NCBI GenBank assembly: GCA_937907415.1
Contig: CALCHY010000063.1
Span: 1 to 7,354 of the forward strand
Direction: 5' to 3'
DNA: 7,354 nucleotides
From: an uncultured Trueperaceae bacterium
GTDB lineage: Bacteria; Deinococcota; Deinococci; Deinococcales; Trueperaceae
In this document: one piece after another, positions 1 to 4,944 of the stretch
Layout of the letters: every line of letters starts with the position of its first letter
Position numbering within the stretch: position 1 is the stretch's first letter
Program-made: the position numbers and the translations under genes
Notes under the pieces: model-generated
Told to the model about the DNA's origin: nothing
Database searches by the model: none
What the model saw: the letters and a program-made list of their open reading frames with translations, nothing else

Positions 1-191
1 CTGGCTCCGGCCCGTACCGCGTTGGCTTGAAGCTGGACGAAGGTTGGGTGTACGCGGACGGCCTCACCGACTTCGACATCAACGAACGCGGCGAGCTGCT
101 CCTAGCTGGCCTCGATTGCGAGGGCCAGCTCACCATGGCGCTGCAACTCTCGGTCACGCCGTTCAGGGAGGGCCCTGAAGATGCTCGCTGA
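1..191 (+). CDS. yojF: YojF-family (DUF1806) protein, C-terminal part only
   Basis: The left edge of the window cuts this gene. The open frame starts with the first full codon at position 3 and gives 62 residues before the TGA at 189-191. The residues GPYRVGLK, then EGWVYA, GLTDF, a run of hydrophobic residues and a final LQLSVTPF match my memory of the C-terminal half of B. subtilis YojF (GPYRVGLK, EGWIYA, GLTEY, LQIS.KPF). YojF is a small protein of unknown biochemical role, encoded directly upstream of yojG (bshB2) in Bacillus, and the same order is seen here. The last 11 bases overlap the start of bshB2, so the two are very probably co-transcribed and translationally coupled. The frame has no start codon in the window, and the missing part is probably about half the protein. 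The role in bacillithiol metabolism is inferred from neighbourhood only. Confidence 0.85.
   Translation, partial: GSGPYRVGLKLDEGWVYADGLTDFDINERGELLLAGLDCEGQLTMALQLSVTPFREGPEDAR
165..172 (+). promoter_or_regulatory. Ribosome binding site of bshB2
   Basis: AGGGAGGG lies 8 bases before the ATG at 181, inside the end of the yojF frame. It decides the bshB2 start: later in-frame candidates near the conserved HPDD motif have no comparable purine-rich site. Confidence 0.75.
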
Positions 192-939
192 GAACACGCC
201 GACCGCCAGCCACGCAACCGACCACGCGCAACCGTTCGACGCCACCAATGAGTTCGCCGTGCTGTCCGTACTGCCGCACCCTGACGACGAGTCGTTCGCA
301 ACTGGCGGCACCTTGGCGCTGTGCGCCGAGGCCGGCGTGCGGACCATGTACTTATGCGGGACCTACGGCGACATGGGGCGGCGCATGGGGCGGCCAGCCT
401 TCACCAACCGCGAGGCGCTGCGCGACGTGCGCACCATCGAACTGCGCGACGCCTGCGCCGTCCTCCGTTGCGAGCTGCGCTTCATGGGCCTGCGCGACAA
501 GTGCATAGAGTTCGAGGACCCCAACCAAGTGGCCGCCAGCATCCGCGCGGTCATCGAGGAACTCGGCGCCTCGAGCGTGCTCCTCTACTATCCAGGCTAC
601 GGCGTTCACCCTGATCACGACGCGCTAGGTCACGCCACCGTGCTGGCCGTGCGCAGCATGCCGGCCGCGTCGAGGCCGCGCTTGTTGGCCGCCGCCGTTG
701 GCGACCCGGAAGTGCTGCTCGCCCAACTAGGCCAACCGCAGGTGGTGGCCGACATCCGGCCGGTCGTGCAGACGAAGCTGGACGCCTTGAGGGCGCACCG
801 CTCGCAGACGGAAGTGATGTTCGCCAACTGGGACGAGAACGGCCCGGAAGATGCTCAAACAAGCAACTTCTCGGACCGCCTGACTCGCAGTGAGAACTAC
901 TACTTACTCGACCCGGACGCGCCAACCGCCTTCGAGTGA
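181..939 (+). CDS. bshB2: Bacillithiol biosynthesis deacetylase BshB2 (PIG-L / LmbE family)
   Basis: BshB-type enzymes are zinc-dependent, cytoplasmic deacetylases that remove acetate from GlcNAc-malate to give GlcN-malate, the second step of bacillithiol synthesis; a second use as a bacillithiol-conjugate amidase is possible in the family. The 252-residue protein has the PIG-L signature PHPDDE at 32-37 (zinc ligands His33 and Asp36, catalytic Asp35) and the second motif GVHPDHDALGH around 141-151 (third ligand His146). Beyond these general motifs, the stretches CGTYGDMGRRMG, ANRE-like TNREALRD and AHRSQTE resemble B. subtilis YojG/BshB2 more than MshB or BshB1, which supports the symbol. An N-terminal extension of about 20 polar residues precedes the conserved fold. 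The start at 181 is backed by a strong ribosome binding site and overlaps the upstream yojF by 11 bases. The stop is 2 bp from that of the convergent gene, leaving no room for a private terminator. Confidence 0.92.
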   Translation: MLAENTPTASHATDHAQPFDATNEFAVLSVLPHPDDESFATGGTLALCAEAGVRTMYLCGTYGDMGRRMGRPAFTNREALRDVRTIELRDACAVLRCELRFMGLRDKCIEFEDPNQVAASIRAVIEELGASSVLLYYPGYGVHPDHDALGHATVLAVRSMPAASRPRLLAAAVGDPEVLLAQLGQPQVVADIRPVVQTKLDALRAHRSQTEVMFANWDENGPEDAQTSNFSDRLTRSENYYLLDPDAPTAFE

Positions 940-944
940 CGTCA
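937..944. other. Palindrome TGACGTCA formed by two convergent stop codons
   Basis: The TGA of bshB2 (937-939), two spacer bases CG and the complement of the TGA of the minus-strand gene (942-944) together form a perfect 8-bp palindrome. This is seen directly. It is most simply a by-product of two TGA codons facing each other across CG. No hairpin with a U-run that could act as a terminator is present at the junction. Confidence 0.6.
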
Positions 945-1763
945 GCTCGGCCCCTTGTTCGGGTCGGGCACCTTAGCGCCTCCCTCAGCCGCAGGGCCGT
1001 CCTGGGGGGCGTTCTCGTCCTCAAGGTGAACTAGCGGCGCGCTGGTCAGTGGCGGAGCTGCCGGTGCTGGCGCTGTTGCGTCCACGGGCTGCGTTGGCGC
1101 GACCGAGGCAACGGGGCCGGTCGTCGGCGGAGTCGGCGCGGCTTGGGCGCCAGGTTCGCTAAAACGCCCCCGTTGCAACAGTAGGTACAGACCGCCGCCG
1201 ATGAGCAGGGTTGGCACGAGCCACCCGGAGCGCCCACCAGCCAGGCCGAGGAGAGCAAGCACGCCGAGTGCGGCCGCCGGGTAGATGGCCCACGGCTGCG
1301 GCTTGACGCGCAGGCGCGTAAGAGCGAAGAACGTGGCCGCCATGCCGAGGAGGAAGAGCGTGTCCTTGACGCCCCCGATGGCGCGCGGCAGCGCCGCCGA
1401 GATGGCGGTCGACCCCAACACGCCGGCCACGATCACGGCCCACCAGCGCTCCGGGTTCTGGCGCCACGCGAACGCGAACGCCAACCCGACGGCGGCCAAG
1501 AAGAGTGCGCCACCACCGAAGCCCGCGAGCAAGCTAGCTAGCGCGAGGCCGGCGAGAGGCAGCGCTGCTAGCTGCAAGACGCCGTTGCCCTTGCGCCGAC
1601 CCTCCAGGTAAACGAAGTACGCCAGCCCAGCGAAGAGCAGCGCGCCCATGAAGCGCCCCACCAGGCCGGAGAACCCCATGCCTCCCAACAGGACTAGCAG
1701 GCCTAGCGCGACGAGCGCTGCTCCAGTGATCGTCTTGTTGTCGAACTTGCGGTCTCGTTCCAT
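942..1763 (-). CDS. Eight-helix membrane protein with Pro/Ala/acidic C-terminal tail; LiaF/LiaI-like, paralog of the protein at 4147-4833
   Basis: The start chosen is the ATG at 1763-1761, 273 residues. It has GGAGG 7 bases upstream and the protein then begins with a basic segment (MERDRKFDNK) before the first helix. The frame remains open further upstream to 2249, but that stretch runs antisense through the response regulator gene and is low-complexity Ser/Thr/Arg, so it is not coding. I count about eight membrane segments: 12-30, 35-53, 62-80, 83-100, 108-125, 133-150, 158-175 and 180-196. A tail of about 77 residues (197-273) follows, rich in Pro, Ala and Thr and ending acidic; basic residues after helix 8 suggest it is cytoplasmic. 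The first helix pair weakly recalls the LiaI/LiaF-type membrane region (DUF5668). The conserved C-terminal domain of true LiaF is absent. The FLLGMAATF segment and the helices after it align with the second membrane protein in this window. It is divergent from the two-component operon. Function unknown; a role in envelope sensing or output is inference. Confidence 0.85.
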   Translation of the reverse strand: MERDRKFDNKTITGAALVALGLLVLLGGMGFSGLVGRFMGALLFAGLAYFVYLEGRRKGNGVLQLAALPLAGLALASLLAGFGGGALFLAAVGLAFAFAWRQNPERWWAVIVAGVLGSTAISAALPRAIGGVKDTLFLLGMAATFFALTRLRVKPQPWAIYPAAALGVLALLGLAGGRSGWLVPTLLIGGGLYLLLQRGRFSEPGAQAAPTPPTTGPVASVAPTQPVDATAPAPAAPPLTSAPLVHLEDENAPQDGPAAEGGAKVPDPNKGPS

Positions 1764-1770
1764 TCTCGTG

Positions 1771-1775
1771 CCTCC
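1771..1775 (-). promoter_or_regulatory. Ribosome binding site of the minus-strand membrane protein gene
   Basis: On the minus strand GGAGG stands 7 bases before the ATG at 1763. It decides the start and excludes the much longer upstream extension of the frame. Confidence 0.7.
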
Positions 1776-1862
1776 GGTAGTTGCGCGCTTCACCCTCCGC
1801 GCCTCATGCTCCAAGGCTAGGCGCAGCGGGGCGGTTCGCGCCTCGGCAGTCGGGGGGCAGTC

Positions 1863-1886
1863 TGTCTCATCCGAAAGGGTGAGGCG
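1863..1886 (+). other. Ten-pair hairpin with GAAA loop upstream of the response regulator
   Basis: TGTCTCATCC and GGGTGAGGCG flank the loop GAAA at 1873-1876. Read as RNA, all ten positions pair, seven as Watson-Crick pairs and three as G-U wobbles (1863/1886, 1865/1884, 1870/1879), closed by a GNRA-type tetraloop. No U-run follows, so it is not a typical terminator. If transcription starts upstream it would sit in the 5' leader about 43 bases before the ATG. If the weak TACGCT box at 1905 is the real -10, it would instead be an imperfect DNA palindrome next to the promoter. Confidence 0.4.
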
Positions 1887-1916
1887 CCGCGTGGTCGGCC
1901 CGGGTACGCTGAGCGC

Positions 1917-1925
1917 GGAAGGTGA
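1917..1925 (+). promoter_or_regulatory. Ribosome binding site of the response regulator
   Basis: GGAAGGTGA ends 4 bases before the ATG at 1930. The AAGGTGA part pairs with the GGTGA-complementary end of the anti-Shine-Dalgarno, for which a short spacer is normal. It supports 1930 rather than earlier in-frame ATGs, which overlap the divergent gene. Confidence 0.7.
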
Positions 1926-1929
1926 CGAA

Positions 1930-2574
1930 ATGCCCGCCCGCATCCGCGTTTTGCTCGTTGACGACCACACCGTAGTGCGCCGCGGCCTACGCCTAGCCTT
2001 CGACCTCGAGTCGGACCTGCACGTGATCGGCGAGGCGGCTAACGGCCAGGAAGCCGTGCAGCGCGTAGGCGAGCTACGTCCAGATGTCGTCGTCATGGAC
2101 CTCCTCATGCCAGTCATGAACGGCGTCGACGCCACGCGCGTCATCCGCCGCGAGTACCCGGACGTGGAGGTCGTTGCGCTTACGAGCGTCCTCGAGGACC
2201 GGCTCGTCATCGACGTCGTCGAGGCGGGCGCGGCCGGGTACATACTCAAGGAGACGCGCCCTGACGAACTCTTCGAGGCAGTGAGGGCCGCCGCGCGTGG
2301 CGAGGTGCGCCTCGACCCCCGCGCGCAGCAACGCCTCGTGCGCGAGGTACGAGGCGGCGGCGCCCCTCACGCGGTGCTAACTGAGCGCGAGCTAGAAGTC
2401 CTCAAGCTACTGGCAGGCGGCGCGACGAACAAGCGCATTGCCCAACAGCTCGAGGTCGCGGAGGCGACGGTCAAGAGCCACGTCTCCAACTTGCTTGCGA
2501 AGCTCGAGCTCAAGAGCCGCACGCAGGCGGCGCTGTACGCCATGCGCGAGGGGCTGGTGGTGCGTGACCCCTGA
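1930..2574 (+). CDS. NarL/LiaR-type two-component response regulator
   Basis: A 214-residue cytoplasmic transcription factor of the usual length for the NarL/FixJ class. The receiver domain (about 4-120) has the acidic pocket Asp11/Asp12, the phospho-acceptor Asp57 in VMDLLMP, Thr85 and the conserved Lys107. The LuxR-type helix-turn-helix (about 148-210) opens with LTERELEVL, continues with NKRIAQQLEVAEATVKSHV and ends with the LELKSRTQAALYA segment. The mix of residues is closest to LiaR/VraR regulators, whose kinases respond to cell-envelope stress. The start at 1930 has a ribosome binding site and gives the normal N-terminus right before the first beta strand. The frame is open back to 1648, but that part is antisense to the divergent gene. 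The last 11 bases overlap the kinase gene, so the two form a cognate pair. Target promoters are unknown; the divergent promoter just upstream is an obvious candidate. Confidence 0.93.
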   Translation: MPARIRVLLVDDHTVVRRGLRLAFDLESDLHVIGEAANGQEAVQRVGELRPDVVVMDLLMPVMNGVDATRVIRREYPDVEVVALTSVLEDRLVIDVVEAGAAGYILKETRPDELFEAVRAAARGEVRLDPRAQQRLVREVRGGGAPHAVLTERELEVLKLLAGGATNKRIAQQLEVAEATVKSHVSNLLAKLELKSRTQAALYAMREGLVVRDP

Positions 2575-4150
2575 AGCCGGGGCCGACACCGAGCTCGGCA
2601 CTCCCCGCACGGCCTGGTACCACAGCCTCAGCAACCGCCTGACGCTGCTGCTCCTGGCCGTTGTTGCAGTGCTCGCGGTAGCCACCGGCATCTTGTTGTG
2701 GCGCGGGTTGGCGGCCGTTTCTGGCGCACCAGGCACAGACCTGGCCGGCGCGGCCGCGGCGGTAGCGGGCGGCGATCAGGCCACCGTAACGGCCGTGCTG
2801 CGCAGCACCCTCGTCAACCTCGCTGTCGTCGTTGCCATCACGCTCCTCGCGGCCGCCGCGTTCTCGCGTGCGCTACTCGTCGACCCCATCTCGCGCCTAA
2901 CGCACGCCAGCCGCGCGCTAGCTGCAGGCGACTTGGCTGCGCGCGTCGACCTAGCCGACCGCTCCGAACTCGGTGAGCTGGCCCGCTCGTTCGACGCCAT
3001 GGCTGACAACCTGGCCGCCGCCCAAGGCGATCTCGAGGCGCGCGTCGTGGCCCGCACGACCGAGCTGCGCGCGCTGTTGTCACTGTCGAACACCATCGCG
3101 CTTACGACGGACTTGCGGCCGCAGATAGACGCCGTGCTGCAACAGCTAGTAGCCGGAGGCCGCGTTGCCGCCGCCGAGATCATGGAGCTCGAGCCGACCG
3201 GCAAGCTGGTGCGCTTGGCGCGCTTGGCGCGTTTGGGCGAGCAGGGCGCTGGCGCGGCTCACGCGCCCCCGAACCCCGGTCTGGAAGGCAGCCTCAGCGA
3301 GATCGTGCCGCACGCCGTGGTGGCCGGCGATCAGTTGGCGCTGCCGCTGCGCGCTCGCGACCGCGTGGTCGGCGTCCTGACGGCCACCGCGCAAGCGGGG
3401 AGCGGCTGGGACGAGGAGAGCTTGAGGTGGGTGGGCGGTTTGGCGGCGCAAGCTGCCGTGGCGCTCGAGAACAACCGGCTCTACGAGTTGGCGCGCGACG
3501 AGGCAGCCGAGGACGAGCGGCGCCACCTCGCCCGCGAACTGCACGACTCCGTCAGCCAGGCCATCTACTCCGTCGTCTTGACTGCTCACGCGGCGGAGCG
3601 GCACCTAGAGGAGGACGTGGAGGCCGTGCGCCGCGGGCTAGCCGGCGTGATCGAGCTCTCGGAGGCAGCACTGGCGGAGATGCGCGCCTTGATCTTCGAG
3701 TTGCGACCGGAGGCCCTCGCGGAGGTCGGGCTCATGGGCGCGCTTCACAGGCAGCTCGACGGGCTCGAGCTGCGCCACGAGCTGCGCGCCGTTCGCCGCC
3801 TCGGGCAAGAGCCGGACATGCCGTTCACCACGAAGCAGGTGGTGTTGCGCGTAGCCCAGGAAGCGCTGCATAACGTCGTCAAGCACGCTAGCGCCACGAC
3901 CGTGACGGTGAGCGCGCGCCATGAGAACCAGGTGCTGCACCTGGAGGTCGCCGACGACGGCGTTGGCTTCGACACTCAAGTGGCCTACCCCGGGCACCTT
4001 GGCCTCACCTCCATGCACGAGCGCATCACGGCGCTTGGCGGCACCTTGAGCATCAGCAGCACGCTTGGCGTCGGCACCAGCGTCAACGTGCGGGTGCCGT
4101 ACGAACCAGAAGTCGCGCGTGACGAGCAAACGACCGGGACGGCGTCATGA
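2564..4150 (+). CDS. LiaS/NarX-type sensor histidine kinase (2 TM, HAMP, GAF, HisKA_3, HATPase_c)
   Basis: The preferred start is the GTG at 2564, giving 528 residues and an 11-base overlap with the regulator gene; GAGGGG at 2548-2553 lies 10 bases before it. The open frame to 2438 is an out-of-frame read of the regulator's helix-turn-helix. Order of parts: helix 1 at about 28-46, a short Ala/Gly-rich outer loop of about 35 residues, helix 2 at about 83-100, HAMP to about 155, a coiled link, a GAF-like domain at about 170-309, the HisKA_3 dimerisation domain with the phospho-acceptor His327 in ARELHDSVSQ, then the ATPase domain with Asn437 in the N-box, the G1 box DDGVGFD at 464-470 and Gly480 in HLGLTSMHERI. 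It should autophosphorylate and pass phosphate to Asp57 of the regulator. The tiny outer loop suggests that it senses within the membrane, through a partner protein or through the GAF domain. The last 4 bases overlap the next gene (ATGA). Confidence 0.92.
   Translation: MTPEAGADTELGTPRTAWYHSLSNRLTLLLLAVVAVLAVATGILLWRGLAAVSGAPGTDLAGAAAAVAGGDQATVTAVLRSTLVNLAVVVAITLLAAAAFSRALLVDPISRLTHASRALAAGDLAARVDLADRSELGELARSFDAMADNLAAAQGDLEARVVARTTELRALLSLSNTIALTTDLRPQIDAVLQQLVAGGRVAAAEIMELEPTGKLVRLARLARLGEQGAGAAHAPPNPGLEGSLSEIVPHAVVAGDQLALPLRARDRVVGVLTATAQAGSGWDEESLRWVGGLAAQAAVALENNRLYELARDEAAEDERRHLARELHDSVSQAIYSVVLTAHAAERHLEEDVEAVRRGLAGVIELSEAALAEMRALIFELRPEALAEVGLMGALHRQLDGLELRHELRAVRRLGQEPDMPFTTKQVVLRVAQEALHNVVKHASATTVTVSARHENQVLHLEVADDGVGFDTQVAYPGHLGLTSMHERITALGGTLSISSTLGVGTSVNVRVPYEPEVARDEQTTGTAS
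3211..3237 (+). repeat. Three tandem 9-base units in the kinase GAF domain
   Basis: GCGCTTGGC occurs twice in exact tandem (3211-3219, 3220-3228) and is followed by the related GCGTTTGGG (3229-3237). They encode Arg-Leu-Ala, Arg-Leu-Ala, Arg-Leu-Gly. The unit length is a multiple of three, so gain or loss of a unit would keep the frame. Confidence 0.6.
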
Positions 4151-4833
4151 GTCGAGCACGTAACGAGAACGGCGCCCCGACCGGGGCGCGGCGGCCAGGC
4201 ACGCGGGCGGGGTGGGTGCTGGTCGCCGTCGGCGCCGCCGCGCTGCTGATGCGATTTGGCGTTGGTGGCGTGCTCATCGAAGTCGTGTGGCTAGCAGCCA
4301 TCCTCACTGCCGCGGCCTGGACGTGGCGCCTCATCGAGCGCCGCCGTCCGCCCGGCGCGGAGGACGGGGGCCGCTGGTCACGCCGACTGCCCGTGCTGAT
4401 CGTTGCTGGCTTCGGGTTGTTCGCGATGCTAACCCTCAACCAACTAGCGGGCGTTGCCGCCCTCGCCAGCATCGCGCTCTTCAGTTGGCTGCTGTTCGCG
4501 TCCGCCTCCACCGCTCGCAGGCGCGCTACGGGCTTCGCCGTAGTTGGCGGGCTCTTTTCGACCCTCGCGGCTGTTGCGGCCGTAGGCCAGTTGCTCCCTA
4601 GCTGGGATTCCGGCGTCATCTTCTTCCTTGGCATGACCGCGACTTTCACCCTCGTCTACTTGCTCCCGCGCGAGCAGGGCGGCGCGCGCTGGGCGCTCTG
4701 GCCAGCGCTCGCGTGGGCCGCACTGACGTTGCTCGTGAACGACCCCTCTGGGGGCCTCGGTCGTTGGATGCTGCCGCTCGCGCTGATCGGCGCCGGGGTC
4801 GCGCTGATCGGTTACCGGCGCGGCAAGCGGTAG
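4147..4833 (+). CDS. Eight-helix membrane protein co-transcribed with the two-component system; paralog of the protein at 942-1763
   Basis: A 228-residue protein starting with the ATG in the ATGA overlap with the kinase stop, so it is translationally coupled to the kinase. The N-terminus (1-20) is polar and basic, suggesting an inside location. I count about eight membrane segments: 21-36, 41-60, 80-97, 102-118, 130-149, 154-173, 183-197 and 206-222, ending in the short basic tail YRRGKR. The segment FFLGMTATF (about 159-167), the WALWPAL motif and the last helix pair with WMLP and LIGAG align with FLLGMAATF, WAIYPAA and WLVP-LLIGGG of the divergent membrane protein; the earlier helices also align without large gaps. 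The long Pro/Ala tail of the paralog is missing. I cannot name the family firmly: it recalls LiaF-type partners by position and by its membrane region but lacks the LiaF C-terminal domain. A role as sensing partner of the kinase is inferred from coupling and layout. Confidence 0.88.
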   Translation: MSRARNENGAPTGARRPGTRAGWVLVAVGAAALLMRFGVGGVLIEVVWLAAILTAAAWTWRLIERRRPPGAEDGGRWSRRLPVLIVAGFGLFAMLTLNQLAGVAALASIALFSWLLFASASTARRRATGFAVVGGLFSTLAAVAAVGQLLPSWDSGVIFFLGMTATFTLVYLLPREQGGARWALWPALAWAALTLLVNDPSGGLGRWMLPLALIGAGVALIGYRRGKR

Positions 4834-4944
4834 CGCGCCACTAGTTGGCCTCCTCGCGGGTGCGGGTGAGTTGCTGGCAGCCGGCACGAGCTGGTGGGTC
4901 AGCCCGTGTGATACCACGCCTTAGTACTATTCTCTGCCGTAGCG
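4834..4944. other. Convergent intergenic region with a weak hairpin
   Basis: These 111 bp lie between the stops of the membrane protein and the radical SAM gene. An imperfect stem (4885-4893 with 4900-4908, one A/C mismatch, loop GTGGGT) could form. No U-run follows on either strand, though an AT-richer stretch TTAGTACTATT occurs at 4921-4931. Termination for both operons may occur here, but the sequence does not show a clear intrinsic terminator. Confidence 0.3.

Larger units (their letters stand above)
1764..1929. promoter_or_regulatory. Divergent promoter region between the membrane protein gene and the response regulator operon
   Basis: These 166 bp separate two divergent starts and must hold both promoters. 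No good TTGACA/TATAAT pair is visible. Weak TAnnnT boxes are TACGCT at 1905-1910 (plus) and TAGCCT on the minus strand (plus coordinates 1814-1819); neither has a convincing -35. The heptamer GCGCCTC occurs three times: 1799-1805 and 1838-1844 on the plus strand and 1881-1887 on the minus strand. The first two extend to an identical octamer CGCGCCTC. These are candidate binding sites for the adjacent response regulator, a guess from position and repetition. A hairpin at 1863-1886 lies in the same region. Confidence 0.5.

Noticed and set aside
551..1024. Minus-strand open frame opposite bshB2
   Set aside because: Arg-rich low-complexity product overlapping a firmly identified gene and the convergent gene's end.
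1533..1542. Perfect palindrome GCTAGCTAGC
   Set aside because: It lies inside the minus-strand membrane protein gene and is explained by Leu-Ala-Ser type codons; no second copy or context suggests a site.
1648..1929. 94-residue N-terminal extension of the response regulator
   Set aside because: It covers the divergent gene's start and promoter region, has no receiver-like sequence, and the ATG at 1930 has its own ribosome binding site and gives the normal N-terminus.
1764..2249. Upstream extension of the minus-strand membrane protein frame to 435 residues
   Set aside because: It is antisense to the response regulator, reads as low-complexity Ser/Thr/Arg, and a good ribosome binding site marks the ATG at 1763.
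2438..2563. Upstream extension of the kinase frame
   Set aside because: It is an out-of-frame read of the regulator's DNA-binding domain, Arg/Ser-rich and without family character.
4883..4910. Hairpin between the convergent genes as an intrinsic terminator
   Set aside because: The stem has a mismatch and no U-run follows on either strand, so it is noted only as a weak structure.
4083..4917. Long minus-strand open frames (4083-4649 and 4444-4917) opposite the second membrane protein
   Set aside because: They are shadow frames common in GC-rich DNA; the products are Arg/Pro/Ala/Ser-rich with no recognisable motif, while the plus strand encodes a clear membrane protein.
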